Below the pieces are notes generated by a model. It was not told the DNA's origin. It searched no databases and was given only the letters and a program-made list of their open reading frames with translations. A stretch of DNA of 64,000 bases from Patiria pectinifera (taxonomy: Eukaryota; Echinodermata; Asteroidea; Valvatida; Asterinidae). The DNA is taken from positions 7,458,643 to 7,522,642 of the forward strand of contig CM057140.1 in NCBI GenBank assembly GCA_029964075.1, written 5' to 3'. Both the position numbers and the translations under genes were made by a program. Of the stretch, positions 34,750-47,530 are shown one piece after another (within the stretch, counting starts at the first letter, position 1; the number at the start of each line of letters is the position of its first letter).

Positions 34750-34895
34750 TTTTTCTGCATCATGTTTGTGTAGAGGTGTGATAAGAACTTTTTGATTTTT
34801 CTGAAAACTATTAAGCTGTTTTTTGAGCTCCGAGTGACTTGGTGTATTAGCTAGAGAACTCATCAACTCATGCATCTTCACAGGTTGGCTTCTGT
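34750..34895 (-). CDS. UTP14: UTP14 exon 5
   Basis: This 146-nt exon encodes residues 83-130. It contains VKMHELMSSLANTPSHSELK followed by KQLNSFQKNQ, matching the UTP14 block where a helix ending in a KKQL motif precedes a basic segment and then the conserved E-K/R-I region. The acceptor used is TCTGCAG|ACAG, giving the phase needed by exon 4; the donor is AAAAA|GTAAGT. Reading can continue open upstream of this acceptor, so a slightly longer exon cannot be ruled out, but the phase fits only this site cleanly. A pogo-like element ends 212 bp from the donor. Confidence 0.87.
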
Positions 34896-35160
34896 CTGCA
34901 GATGTTAAAAGTGCAACAAGATCAAACAAATTAATAAAAGAACTCATTTTGTCTCCTTTGTCTTAGTTTTCAGTGAAGGTGGTCCTGACAGAATTCTCCC
35001 CAAATCTGCAGGTTTCTTTTTTATTCCATCCAAGACAATACCAACCCTTTGATTTGTTGGATACGTATTTTGCTTTACATAATCACTCTTATTCATAAAA
35101 TGTACGTTTAATATTGGGTTTTGCCCTTCACCAACATATATTTTTTTTACAAACACTGTA
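34896..35160. other. UTP14 intron 4, next to exon 5
   Basis: No repeat ends were recognised. Reading in the exon 5 frame stays open upstream of the chosen acceptor for about 50 nt. Confidence 0.4.
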
Positions 35161-35164
35161 TGCT

Positions 35165-35310
35165 CAGTGTTGTCCTGAGTGATTGTAGGAAAAAGTCCAC
35201 AAACTACTCGGGTGGGACTCTAACCCATGGCCTCCTGCTTACTAGCGCAGATGTCTTTCCACTCGACCACCGAGCTTACCGGGGTTGGCTGGCCGGTTTC
35301 AAATCTGATA
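35165..35310 (-). repeat. tRNA-derived SINE-like unit
   Basis: On the minus strand a box A-like TGGTCGAGTGG (35259-35269) and a box B-like GGTTAGAGTCCC (35214-35225) are spaced as in a tRNA, with a Leu/Ser-type layout. The flank GAGTAGTTTG occurs on both sides of the unit. Confidence 0.65.
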
Positions 35311-35499
35311 TAGCATCGGGTACTGCAACCAAACTACTCGTAATCACTCAAATGGTAAAAAATGCATCACCGACTGCATCCAGGGTGACAGAGTGCATCC
35401 AGAATTTGTACAATGTCACACATAACTGGGACAGGAAAAAAGTACTTGGCACTTGGTTGGTTCTTCTCCTAAATACTCCTCAAGTGAGTTTTAACAGGA

Positions 35500-35730
35500 G
35501 GCCAGAAACACCCTCCTCATAAGTGTTTCCGGGTTCTTTTACGTGCATTGCATTTACACGGGACCTATGGCTTTACATCCCATCCGGAAGACGAAGTAAT
35601 AATGGTTAGGTGCCTTGCTTAAAGGCACAAGTGTCCAGACCCGGGCTTGAACTCACATTCTGTTGTTTCTGAAACACCAGAGCATGAGTCCGGTGTGGTG
35701 CAGCCTCGACTCCATGGGTGCGTGCGCGTT
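35500..35730 (-). repeat. Second tRNA-derived SINE-like unit
   Basis: On the minus strand GTTCAAGCCC (35643-35652) resembles box B. The tail has TTGCCTTTAAGCAAGGCACC-like sequence, then ATTATTACTTCGTC, GGGATGTAAAGCC and ACGTAAAAGAACCC. This body is one I recognise as widespread in sea-urchin-type genomes; that is recollection, not a search. Confidence 0.6.
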
Positions 35731-36049
35731 CCTTCACTAACCCCTGGCCGTGATGAACACGTAAATGACACCGACTGGCTATTCAGAGCGTATTCAGAGC
35801 GCATTTCGAAGACCGCACGCCCTATAATGCGCTCGCTTAATTTGCTGGTCACGTCACGTACAAATTTTTTTTTTCAGAACTGCGCGATGCCTGTACGATA
35901 TGGGTTATGGCAGGCTCGTTTTTCGCCCAAAAAACCTGTATATTCGGTTGTAAAGGGACGAAAGAGGTACGTACATTTAATACAAATCCTTGCTAAATAA
36001 CACAATGTCGAAACCTTATGTTTGAAAGGATAGATTCTTAAAAAAAAAA

Positions 36050-36590
36050 AAAATTCAACATTTTAAACATGGCGTTGCACATTAGATACATCGACTGCAG
36101 TCCTAATTTAAGATCGCGCAAGGCATGATGGGAAACAACATGGCAAAGCAAGATTGTACCCATGGAAACGAGGATGGGTGTGGTGCTCTTAAACGCAAGG
36201 CCATGACACTCAACTAGGCCATGACAATCCACCCCAAATCTATTGTTGAACCCCAAATTATAGAATGACCAATATGCACACAAAATTTTACCAGTTACAG
36301 CAAAAGACCATAACGTCGCCACCACCCTACATACCCGGCAAAGTGACAAAATGCAAATGTATACTCTCCCTTTTTTCCCGTTAATTGTCACCAAAAAGAT
36401 AAATGGGGAGGGATTTATCGCACTTAGCGCTCTGTGCTGGAAAAAAGGGAAGTATACATTTGTATACTTTTCACTTTATAGGGCATTGCTTATGGTAGTT
36501 ACGGAATGGTCTTTTGTTATGCGCAGCAGCATTTGTGTGCATGCACAATGGGAATGCATTTGTGGGCATCAGAGGCAATGAATTTTACAT
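36050..36590. repeat. Imperfect inverted repeat
   Basis: AATGTATACT...CCCTTTTTTCCC at 36352-36380 faces GGAAAAAAGGGAAGTATACA at 36440-36460. Weaker matches extend outwards (GGTCTTTTG and TTGTGTGCAT). Confidence 0.6.
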
Positions 36591-36741
36591 GTAGAAGCAA
36601 TAAAATATTCTATTGTTATTAAGACTCTTGACTTCACCGGTCATTCCGTAACCATTGTGCATATTTTTGTGAAATGAGTTGGTAAGTAAGTTCAGTTAAG
36701 ATTCTTCTTCTTTCCAAAAATTAACAGAAGTTTTTCTCAAT

Positions 36742-36944
36742 GTTGTAGTACTCGGTACTCGTACTCAAGTACAATACAAGTACTTGTTGAGAACATTCGT
36801 ATTCACACTCATTACTCGCATTCACACTCACACTCAAATTCATTCATTATTATATCCATAATCCCCATCATCAAAGTACACGAGTACTATAAGGAGACAG
36901 GGAATCAAAGAAAGTTTTTTGATCAAGAAGTTTTGCAAAAAGGT

Positions 36945-36982
<38 letters not shown>

Positions 36983-37214
36983 GGCTGTCGTCGAGCGCAT
37001 GCGTGCGCGTAAATGAAAAAAAAAAAAATTTTTTCATTTTTTCAATACAAGATGAAACAAAAAATCGCCAACCACTGGTGGATTCTGCTCTGCTACACAA
37101 TTTTTTTTATTTTTTTTTGGAAGTTATGATCGAGAATAAGAAGATTTATGTGGCCTCTCTATATATACTATCCAAGTTTAGTCGGGCACATTTGATTAGC
37201 AGTCATCACACATT

Positions 37215-37264
<50 letters not shown>

Positions 37265-37622
37265 ACTTTTGGTTTTGCTTCCATACCAGAAACCGAGACT
37301 TATTTTTTTTTTTTTGCATAAACATTGTTGCTGCTGAATTTGTGGTTTCAGTTTCCACTCCTTGCTTGAAATTTTGTTTTCACTGAAATACTCTGTAAAG
37401 TATTCATACTCACAGGAGCTAGTACTCATACTTGCACTCGTTCCAATTACTTGTACTCGGAGGTCCACAAAACTTGAACTTGAAGGCTTGTATTTGAATG
37501 TTCAAGTACTTGGATTCGGGTTCCTGTACTTGTACTTTAATCGTCAAGGTAATCAGTTCCACTCAAAAGCTTGATAATCGGCAGTACTTTGTACTCGGAT
37601 AGAAGTACTCAACTACAACACT
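36742..37622. mobile_element. TIR element rich in GTACTCG/AAGTAC motifs, with A tracts
   Basis: The left end is TGTTGTAGTACTCGGTACTC. The right end, inverted, is AGTGTTGTAGTTGAGTACTT. TACTCG, CAAGTAC and ACTCAC motifs crowd both ends. Long poly-A tracts lie inside, the longest at about 37217-37263 (A47), so open frames there encode poly-Lys. The superfamily is unassigned; no clear target duplication. Confidence 0.7.
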
Positions 37623-37756
37623 ATTTTTTTCTCTAATGGAAAAAGCAAAGTGTTGATGTTTACCATTTCTCACATCAAACATGTATCATCAAATGACAAA
37701 GGGAAATTAAATTCGTTTTTGTACCCTGTGTGTTAAGGAAAAAACATTATGCCTAC

Positions 37757-37824
37757 CATCTCCACCAGTGAAGTTGAACTCTGAAACTTCTTGACTTGCC
37801 TCTGACCGCTCCTTTGTTTTAAGC
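37757..37824 (-). CDS. UTP14: UTP14 exon 4
   Basis: This 68-nt exon encodes residues 60-81, LKTKERSEASQEVSEFNFTG plus GD, with split codons at both ends. The ERSEAS...VSEFN motif is a strong UTP14 signature. The acceptor is TTATAG|G and the donor is GATG|GTAGGC. The final G joins AC at the start of exon 5 to form Asp, so the frame is preserved. A repeat-rich TIR element ends about 130 bp upstream of its acceptor, at about 37622 on the other side of the exon. Confidence 0.9.
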
Positions 37825-39147
37825 CTATAAATCAAAACACAATCAAACATAAGACAGAATACATGCAGTGTGTTTCCCCTTTCTATTGGAGCAAGTTACC
37901 AATCCAAAAAGACGTACATAGTTTTTTTTCATCAAACTACACTTCCCACCACCATTCTTAACGTTCCTTTTGGAGGTTTTGGATTTTGATGTTGATGGTT
38001 GATGGATTTTGGCGGATTCAGGATACTTTCTGGTAAAAATACCCAAGGGGTTAGGGTTAAAGTAGTTCTTGCTGGAAAATTCAGCCAGGAATTACTGGTG
38101 GGCACTACTTTATATATTTTCCTATACTTGTCCTTCCATTGAACCCCTTGGAAGCTTAATTGACAATTTAATTTGTTCACTTAAGTCTAATAACTGATAG
38201 CATAATTTAAGTACTGTGATGGAAAAAGTACAGCGCACATGGATGTAACTGGGCTTTTCCTGAACTAATTATCGTAATGCTTGCATTTTAATAGTCAGGC
38301 CCTTCATAACCACGGCCAATTTGAGGATTGTAAAACCATAAAATCATGGAATGCAAGTGTTACCTGATATCGTGGGCATTTTTCTTGATGGATGTTATAC
38401 AATGATCATCAAAATTTGTTCCTATTTTTGAATTTCAGTGGCTATACAGGGATGTGTTTTGCAGATTTTTGGGTCGGTCGGGTGAGGGCAACAAGCTATT
38501 TTTCTTGGGGGGGGGGGGGCCCTAACGTGGAGATTACTGGTATCCATCAGTTACCATACATTACGATTTGTTTACTGTTTGCAGTACTGTAACCTTGTAA
38601 CCTTTGATAACTGAAGGCATTGATGACCTGCCGGACATGAGACTGAGTGGTTAACGCTGCAGTTCTCATTGTCCAAAGCTAGCGTGCTGGCAGGTTCCAC
38701 ATGCACGTGCAACGTGCGCAATGAACGCAGTGTGATATCACTGATCTCTCATAAAAATGGATATCAGTGTGTGACATGCATTCTTATTGTCCAGACATGT
38801 GGCCGTTCTAGAACAATGAAACTACAGTATCTGGCAGTAACGCCCCAAGAGATGATGGGATGGAGTGCCTCTGGGATGCGGGTGGTGGTTTGGAAGCTAC
38901 ATGTAGCTTCGGGGATGTGGCCGCTGCACACGAGGGCCATGGTCGATTGGATAAGGGGGTGCCAAGAGGAGCGGATCATGATACAGACTTGCCGGAAGAG
39001 CAGGAAAGAATGCTGAAGAAAATTGAAGAGGTAATGTCATCAAGAGTTATGGACAGCATCCCTGCGCTTCGTGTTGCAAGGAGAAGATAATCAAAGTTTG
39101 AATGATAATTGTTTGGCAATTAAATTAGGTATGTTTTAATAGTATAC
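37825..39147. other. UTP14 intron 3
   Basis: It includes a G13 tract at about 38505. A plus-strand open stretch at 38860-39090 ends in an E/K-rich segment (EEQERMLKKIEEVM), which I cannot assign. Confidence 0.4.
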
Positions 39148-39218
39148 CTTTTTCTTGTGTCAAGGGTAGCAATGGCCTCTAAGAGTTTTGCATGGCACTT
39201 TGGTCCTCCAGATGTGAC
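39148..39218 (-). CDS. UTP14: UTP14 exon 3
   Basis: This 71-nt exon encodes VTSGGPKCHAKLLEAIATLD plus TRK and two bases of the next Arg codon. The HAKLLEAIATLD block is the first well-conserved UTP14 segment (vertebrate proteins have a closely similar HQKLLEAI block followed by SLD). The acceptor is AACAG|GTC and the donor is AAAAG|GTATAC. It lies in a stretch without a clear mobile element on either side. Confidence 0.85.
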
Positions 39219-40611
39219 CTGTTTGTAGTAAAACAAAGATTACATGTTTATTTACTAAGGCCAAAAAAAAAAATACTTCTGCTTCCGGTTTCACTACCTA
39301 CCCTATTGTGACAGCCCCTACCCTAATTTTTTTATTGGAAAAATGAGGAAAAAACACCCAAAACCATCAATTTCTACCTTATCGTTTTGAGCGATTCTGA
39401 AGATAAGATGATATCCAATCAAGAGCAGTTCCAGTGATTCCACCGTGCATGGTAAAGGTTTGTGGCTTGTCCTACTCTTAAATGATACTGGCTTACAATT
39501 GATGTGTGATCCAGCTGATTGATTTTAGATTGATTTTAGATGCTCTGTGGTGCAATCTGAGGCAATTACTGGGCACTTTCCTCTGAAATTCTGAAGCAGA
39601 ATTTGTTTTAATTTTATGAAGAATTTTCCTTTATTTGTTAAAATGTACTCTTGTTCTAATAAAGTTTTTTCTGTACTCAAAGTTGAGAACCATGCTGTTC
39701 TCCCCAGAATTTTTTTCAAAGCTGTGGGGGAATTTTTGTTGTGATACAACAACCTGCGAAGCCACGGCGTGGGTTCGGGGAAAAATGTTGAACTTTAGAA
39801 GCTTTCTAGTGCATTTTAGAGCATTTCAGAGGAGATCTTGTAATATTTTTGTAAACAAAAATCAAAATTATAAACTTAAATCACTTCTGCTTCCGATAAC
39901 ATGCCTTTCAAAATAGCGTTAGTGGTATTGTTGGAAAAAAATTATTTCACCATTTCTATATTTGTAGTTAAGCAACATGAGCAAGGAATCGTTTATATTT
40001 CATATATTTTGTGCCTGGATTATTCTCATTTGCGCCACAAAAATTATCAAGACTAGCCATCAAAAGTGATTAAAACTTGCCTCACCTAATTAAAAATATA
40101 TTTGAGGTGGGTCATTCCACAATTATGCTTTACGTACATCACGGCCGCTAGCGCCGCAAACATTCAGTCTGGCCGGCCGTACATCGCGCCGTACACACGG
40201 CCGGCCCGGCGCAGTATCGGTGTGCATTGCTGCACTGTGTACGGCCCATCCCACGAGGCCGAAAATTCTGCAGGACTGCAGAAACACGCTACGATGTTTC
40301 TCCACAGATTCGAGTTTTGCAATCTTGTCATTTCAATAGAAAATACATACACAGAAAATGAAGATCACGTTCTGTGAATTAATTTGCAGAAATCCTCTTT
40401 TTCCATTGATGGCTGTTTGGTATTTTTACTATTTTTACGATCCAACTTCGGCCGATTATACGCACGGACCTGTACTTGCAGTAGTCACTGGTTCCGGTCC
40501 TTCATCATAGCATTGATTCTGTTAGCACGCGAAGGGTACCAGTGTACCATGCTGCACACCTGACCAGCGCAACACGTGCATCTCAAGTACCGACACCAGT
40601 GATGTAGTGCC
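39219..40611. other. UTP14 intron 2, left part
   Basis: Region 39262-39335 resembles one end of the 4661-5716 element (GGCCAAAAAAAAAAATACTTC, CTACCTACCCTA). Region 40140-40270 is GC-rich with CCGGCCGTAC/GTACACACGGCCGG palindromes. No exon was recognised. Confidence 0.45.
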
Positions 40612-40804
40612 TTGATGCTGGGCCTTGGCCTTAAGGCTGCCTTAAGGCTGAATTTTAGGGCCTTGGCCTTGGCCTCGAGGCTTGAGGGCAAAAGCCTTGG
40701 CCTTGAGGGTTCAGGGCCTTGCAATATTGAGTCAAGGCTCTTCAAGGCCCATAGATTTTTGCATTTTCCAGATAAATCTGTTCGATATTTTGCTGTTACC
40801 ATTT
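40612..40804. repeat. GGCCTTGG-rich repeat, second copy
   Basis: The CCTTGG block (40612-40740) is followed by the 41-bp TTTTCCAGATAAATCTGTTC segment (40764-40804). In the copy at 12408-12595 the 41-bp segment comes first. Confidence 0.8.
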
Positions 40805-43154
40805 TAATCGTATTACCATGGAGGAGGGAAGCACCCTATAGATTTGTGTGTTGGGCACACTTCCACTTTTGTAGCATCACATTTTGTTACCATTGTAGTA
40901 GATTTGATGCAACAATATTCCGTACACTTGTGGGGCTAATGAGATGATCACTTTAATTGCATATAACTATGGAATAGATCTGATTGGTTGTATATGTCTC
41001 CCTGATAAGTGCTAAAGATTTGCATGTATCTGTTTTAGATAATGCTGATATTTCTGACCATGTTGGGACAGCAAATAAAAATTTCCCAAATCAGTTTCTT
41101 GGATCCCCCTTTTGTTACACTTGGGAGAATTGTGTGTCACTATCAATTGGGACTTTAATACACCTTTTGATGGTGCAGGTAAGCCTACACCAGCACAGTT
41201 GATTCACAATATGACTCTAAAAGATCAAGGGATGATTAAAGCAAACGTGAGTGTGCTGTCTTTAAAATTCAAACTTTGAAGAAAAACTTTGAAATTCATC
41301 TTGATTTTCAATCAAAACATGATTTTGTGTAATTAAACAGAACCTAAGTTGAGTCAATGCTGATGAAGTGGGGGTGTTTGAATGTGTTAACAACATCTTA
41401 CACTCTGTAATAAAGTAGAATCAGTTGATTTATATGATTTAAATGACACTCAATCAATTTATTTTGCCAAAAATAAGACTTTTACAAAACAGTGATTTAA
41501 AACAGTGTTTTTTTTATAAAAATCATTTGATTTAAATCGCGATTTCAATCAGTGATTTAAATCAACGGGATTTAAATCAGCCAACCCTGGCCGAAACAGC
41601 CCTGTGTTTGTCCACAAACATAAAATCTAGGTTTTTTTTAAATTTTGTGTTACATTGATATCAATGTACCCTAATATCTTGAAAAGATCCATTTCCGATT
41701 TGAAACGGTGAAAAAGTAAAGAAAATGTTCACATGAAATAACACCCTTACACTTGAAAATGATGTGGTCCAACTGCCCTGAACACAAGAGCTGATGATGT
41801 TTGAAGTGTTTTTGTACAATTGTACCGGTACATTGTAACTCATTGGTTCATGTGTCACTACATGAAACGCTTTCCATAAATTTGCCATGTACAGTATGTA
41901 AAATATGCGTGATCGATATGACATGCCCCCAAAACTATTTCCTTTCCCCCATTGCCCCCAATTTTAGAATCTGGCGCCGCCACAGGACAGATACCAAGAA
42001 ATATTGAATGCTTTCAGTTGGGCATGGACACTGACTAGAGAAATCTCTGACAGCAAGAGACAAGTATCTGACTTTGCCTAAAGTTACACCTGTTCCAGCA
42101 CACGTATGTTTCAGCCCCATATAATAGACCGTGCGTGCATTTAGTTGTCTTCTCACGCATGCGCAATGGTTTCCTCCGCGTCGTCGGCTTGCAAACAGCG
42201 GTAGCAGACGACGCACTGAATGAATGTCTGGTTTTCATGTCTTAAAATGTAGCCTTCTCAAACGTACTTAAAAGATGATTCAAACCAAAAATTATCAGTA
42301 GACCAAGTGCACAAAGATATAAATTGTCTCTACAGTGTGGTAACGGCGCTAAAAACCTTTTCAAATAAATTTTAAAAAAGCAATAATTATGGATAAAAAA
42401 CGTACAAAATGAAAAGGAAAAATATCGTTCGCTTTTGAGTTTGGTTTACACATTTGGACAATTTGCCGGGTTTACCTTAGATCAGCCGTAGTACCATCGG
42501 AAAGGAATATAGATTATTTTCATTTTACAGGTGATTTGATGTAAGAAGGAAACTTGTAGCTTATAAAAATTGTCATTTTCGAGTAAACCCAATTTGAAAG
42601 CTTCGTGCATAAATACACTGGTCCCAGTGCCCTCTATGATCGTACTTAACTGCATTTCAGGGCATGGAACCAGTCAGTTGTAAATCGTTTCAGTTAAATG
42701 TATACATTTCCAACGCGTCGAAAGATTACAAACGGCGCGCCGCAGCGCGTGGCGCGTGGCTAGCCATGTTTACGGGCCAGATTCCAGGACCTGTGTACAG
42801 GTAGGTGCACACTAACGTTACATTCAACGAAAAAAACGTGTAACGTGAGACCTTACTTTTCTCATTGAAACGGTTTCCGACTTAAATGATATTTATACAT
42901 TGCATTTTCCGTGGCATCCTTTACCATTTTTCAGTGAAGACAAGTTTAAAGAGGTTGTGGAATGCTGAAAATCGTTTTGTTTTTTATATTTTTATATTGT
43001 AGAGTAGACCCATATATAGCATAATGACAAACTCCCATTCTTTTCTAATGCGCGTTTATGTTTATAAAACAGAAATTCATCGAGTAATTTGTTGGTCGGC
43101 GAGCGCATAATTGAAATCAACAGTCGTCGGGCTCTTCGTAAAATCAGAAAAAGC
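40805..43154. other. UTP14 intron 2, middle part
   Basis: Apart from the GATTTAAATC repeat, no element or exon was recognised. A CpG-rich patch with GCGCGCC and GGCGCGTGGC lies at 42715-42760. Confidence 0.4.
41440..41600. repeat. GATTTAAATC-rich repeat
   Basis: ATTTAAAT-type palindromes recur (near 41435, 41530, 41560 and 41575), with AAACAGTGATTTAAAACAGTG inside. It resembles short repeats common in invertebrate genomes. The left boundary is unclear and may extend to 41250. Confidence 0.55.
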
Positions 43155-45189
43155 GTGACGTAATAAACAGGACTCGTTTATACAACGACTGTTTACTGCT
43201 GCCCAACCCGCCCCGTCAGCACGTGTGACTCGCAGTCAAGCAGTGAAAAATCAACATTTTGTAAAAGACTCGCGGAGATTGATATTCCTTCCCATTGCTT
43301 AATTTTTGGATGAGTATATTAAACAAGGACACGGTGACCTCTGAGCTGTTCTTCCGTATAAATTTGAGCCCCAACTGCCCGAAAAAGAGACCAGCGAAAA
43401 CACGGATACTGCAACTGGCCAGCTGAAAACGCCAGGCAACGCGGCTCTGATGATGAGTGGTAGGTCTGCGACGTTTGCGTGAAAAAAAAAAACAGCTGTG
43501 TTTTATCCAAGGACTCAAAGTATTATGTTCATGATAACATTTTTAGATGAGCATCAACAGTCCTACCGCAACTTTCTTCGTGATTTACAGACAATCTCAA
43601 ACGTTATTCTGGTGAATATTCAGTCCAAAGAGACGACAAATCGTCAGGTTGTTTTCGAATTATACGCGTACGGCACGCATAACGCATCACAGCAGTGGAT
43701 GTGGTTGACCGTGTCCAGAACTAATGTTGTACGGTTAGCAGCGTCGCGGGCCCCGGTCAAGTTCCTTGCGTTGCCTGGTGCTTTTTATGTATACGTTCGC
43801 CACAAAAAAATAGTCCTCTTCTCTTTTCTTTCCTTGTGCATTTTAACCCTTGATTTAACATCCTGAAACGATAATTACGAATTTACTTGAATTTTGAAAT
43901 TGGTAACTTTATTGTTTACCAAAAAAAGCCGTAAAACAAAACGTGGCTACAAAAAAAGTACAATTCATAAATCATAGTCATGCTCCGTTCATAAAACAAA
44001 AATCTCTGGACTTACGACATGTTCGGGATCCCCGTTGAAAACAAAATTCACTGGTCCCGAAATTTAACGAGCACTATCATTATTTTCAGTACCTAATTAA
44101 GACTTTATTCAAGAAATTCCAGTGGCAGAGAATTTGTCATTCGATCAAAAGAAGTTTTAGGGAAAATGGAGGCCCGTCACAATCAGCACTAACGTAAGGA
44201 AAACTACGCGGTCCTTTTTTTCTACGCATTTACCTTCAATTTGTGTGTGACAACGCGTGCGCGTATGCTGCGCAGATAATGGAGGGTCGAGGATACATTT
44301 GAACGGCTCTACGGTTCTTCAAGATTGGCAATCATTATGGACAAATGGTCCAAAACAGTCTTCCCTATAAATCATTTGCAAATCATATCTCTATTATTTC
44401 TTGTCCAATTTCAACAAATCTCTTGAGAAAAGAAGACTCTTGCCGTACAAAATGTACAGTGCATGATCAGCGCTCTATCCGTTAATTTGGCTGAAATCCG
44501 ATCTCGTGTTTCGCACGAAACTGCATGGCTACGGAGGATTCTTATTCCTCCACGATGACACCCGGACAGGAAAGCTGGAAATTTATTGCAAACAAAATGT
44601 GGTGTGATTACAGCCAGCGACTGACACAATTATAGGCATATAGGTTTGCCTTGGCCTAGTGCGTTCGCTACCCGTACAAGTATCAACAACGAATTATTTT
44701 GAAATTCCAACACCGTTTACCGGTGTCAAAATCTACGGTCCCAGCGGCCGGGCCAGCGCCACAAGACACCCGTGAATTTCCAGCCAGCTTTACATAGCGC
44801 GTCACGGTGATACGATGTGAACGATCGAACGATGTTGATGTAACGTAGACATTTCTTACTATGGTTGGCCGTTAGGGCAAACACAAAAGAATGATCCCCG
44901 ATCTATAAATAAAATGATGTGTAACTATCAAAACACTGAATAATCAATAGAAAGTACCAAAATGTCAATGGAGATATCTTCCTATTGAATTCTGAACTTG
45001 CCTATTAGAATTTCCGGGGTAAAAGCTGTTGCCAACTACGGTTGAATTTATGGAGCATGTGGCTGCCCATACAAAATGTCGCTCAGTGTAATTGTAAACA
45101 AAGTCATGTCGTTGCGCGGAGTGATTTGCAAAAAGTTTCGCTGGAACTACGCGCGCTGCATCGGGAGTCCTGTTTATTACGTCACGATT
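43155..45189. repeat. 22-bp inverted pair about 2 kb apart
   Basis: CGTGACGTAATAAACAGGAC (plus TC) near 43155-43176 occurs inverted near 45163-45185. Both have a GTCGTCGG segment 35-50 bp away on the same side. It could mark the ends of one element or two fragments of a family. The interior frames (43498-43866 plus, 45076-45372 plus) show no known domain. Confidence 0.5.
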
Positions 45190-46070
45190 TACTATGTTTT
45201 GTTTGCTGCCCCCAACGACGACTTTTACACAAATTGCACGTTCGGGTCGAAACGGGACCTGAAAAACAGCTGTCAAAAGTACACAACATTCAAGCATTCC
45301 ACAACCTCTTTAAGAGTACTCGGCAAAACTGAAAAATTATCCCCTAAACTGTCGCCTGTTTTGAATTTGTGACCCAATACTTTCGTACTACACGACACGG
45401 AAAAACATCAAATACTCCCTGTGTTTTTACACTAAGGTTTGCAAAAGTGACTTTGATTGCCTTCAATTCCTGTCCACGTGGAAAGAAAAATTTATCAAAG
45501 TACTTCGAGCGTGATGTTGACCGATACTTCCATGGGTCAAACTGCGACTGCAGGCAACCATGTTTGCTGATCATCAGTATTTCATATTTTGAGTGCACAT
45601 GTGCGCAAACTAAATGAGCGGCTGAAACATACGTGAGCATTACACAGCAAGATTTTTGCCGGATAATTCATTTTTTTTCTTGATTTTTGTTACCTTACAG
45701 GAATAAATGTCCAGCTCAACAAAAATCGTAAGCGAATGCCGAAAGTAAAGAAACACAAACAACATCATAATGAATCAAGTTCTTAACTTGAACCTGTCAT
45801 TCACATGTATGCATGGCTTCATTGTTTGCCATTTGCTTTCCTCAACAATTTACATTTATGAAAGTTAATATACATTTCAGTCAATATCATCAGCCTCAAA
45901 TATTTTGCCTTTACTTTAAGCAAAATCCTCCAGAAAGAAAAACACAATTTACTTTTTCAGTCGATATTTATGTCAGTGAAAGAGAAATATGGCACTGAAA
46001 TTCCAGGACTAGAACAAGGGCTTAGAATTTAAGGAAAAAGTGCTTCTTACAAATGAACCCTTTACTTTAC

Positions 46071-46149
46071 CTCCAGCGATTTATCAGTACCGGTATCTTC
46101 ATTGCTGCTGATGATCTTCTTGTTTTTAGGCTCCCTTTCATCAAAGAAC
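46071..46149 (-). CDS. UTP14: UTP14 exon 2 (acidic N-terminal region)
   Basis: This 79-nt exon encodes residues 10-35, FFDEREPKNKKIISSNEDTG followed by TDKSLE. It is charged and Ser/Glu/Asp-rich, like the acidic N-terminal segment ahead of the conserved LLEAI block in UTP14 proteins. The acceptor is CCTGTCAG|G and the donor is GAG|GTAAAG. It starts in phase 2 and ends in phase 0, and exon 3 starts in phase 0. The residues alone would not identify it. The fit of strand, position, composition and phase makes it likely. Confidence 0.62.
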
Positions 46150-47069
46150 CTGACAGGTAGAAGGTAAAGGAATGCCAGCAGGAAATTATTTGATAATTTT
46201 GATCGCTTCAAAAGGACCATAAAGTAGGTCATACATGTACATTCTCCCACACAAACCTACACTTCATTGTACTGTATTATTGAAAAACATCACAAATGCC
46301 GATGCCTTTCAGCAGAAGTACATGTAAGTCCATCAATTAAAACAAAGCCTTGGTCAAGGCATTCGTCATTATTTGTCTGTATGCGGTAAATGATCGATCA
46401 GCGGCATATCCCCGTTATGCACCTGAAAAATACAGCACGAACAGCGACCTCACGCTGCCACTATTTTCCGCAAATCATTTGGATCCAGACAAACGCCTTG
46501 GTCCAATTGTCCATGTGAGGTTTGGGGGTGGTGCTCACAATGCCAATAGCCTAAGCTGACCTTAAAGTCGTTTTCGTATTGGTAGATAATGGAAACTTGC
46601 ATATAGTTAGCGGGTGGTACTGGCGAGACATGTACATGATCTGTACAGTACCGTACATACACACACAGTGTGTGTCGATGTCTCACATTACACACAGCAC
46701 CAATGCACAAACAAATGGGGTTTCTGACAAATCCGCAAAGGGCCAATAGCTGCAAATGATTTGATGACGTCGAGATTTACGAAGGTGTGATTGGACACTC
46801 CACATACATTTGTACACGTATCCATATTACCCCCCCCCTCCGCTTTCCATACATGTATACCAAACCACTCCCACGTTGACAAAAAAAATAGCCAAACCTA
46901 CATAGTGCATATAAATATGTGGAGATTCCGCAAGGCAAAATGTTACCTTAACAATAATACATGTTAAATTCTTTGGGAGGGGTCGTTGGTCATAATGAGC
47001 ACTGGAGTAGGAAGAGAGGGTGACAGGGGGTGGGCTGTGAGACGGGCACGCCTGTTGGTGTAAATTATG
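46150..47069. other. UTP14 intron 1, next to exon 2
   Basis: No element ends were recognised. Short CA/TGTGTG alternations lie near 46660. Confidence 0.4.
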
Positions 47070-47530
47070 AAATCTTCACTTGCAAATTGATATCTATTTA
47101 CAATTTTAATTTAGACAAATACATGCAGAAATCAAAATCTGAATTTGGTGGCAAGGGAAGGGGCGGGGCCTAGCTGGGAGGGGAGGACTGGACATCATTT
47201 GAATAATTGTGCACTTCAATCAGAGGACAATTGATATGGCCATTATTATTCATTGCGGCTTGCAAACACATGAGTTTTGCCCATGTGACAATGATTTTAC
47301 CGACAAATCCAAGTTATTGGTGGGTGGTCACACCCCACCCTCAACCCCAAGCAATGCCCCGGGGGTGGGGGAAGGGGAGGCTGTGAAAAGGAAGTCTATG
47401 TAATTTCTATTGTGTTCACTTGCATATTATTTATTTACAATTGTTTCGTTATGCAACATACAAGTTCAAAATTCGGTGGCACAGGGGGAGTGGGCGGGGC
47501 CTAGCCAGGTGTGGGGGAGTACACGACCTA
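47070..47530. repeat. Tandem duplication, ~340-bp period
   Basis: TTCACTTGCA(A/T)ATT...TATTTACAATT near 47074 and 47416, and GGGGCGGGGCCTAGC/GGGCGGGGCCTAGCC near 47160 and 47490, occur in the same order. Confidence 0.7.

Noticed and set aside
36919..37386. 155-codon open frame
   Set aside because: It is carried by long poly-A tracts (poly-Lys); a composition artefact.
38669..39090. Overlapping plus-strand open frames ending EEQERMLKKIEEVM
   Set aside because: No recognised domain, no splice context, and no repeat evidence to assign a source.
43498..43866. 122-codon open frame
   Set aside because: No domain or conserved pattern recognised; length is not exceptional for this window.
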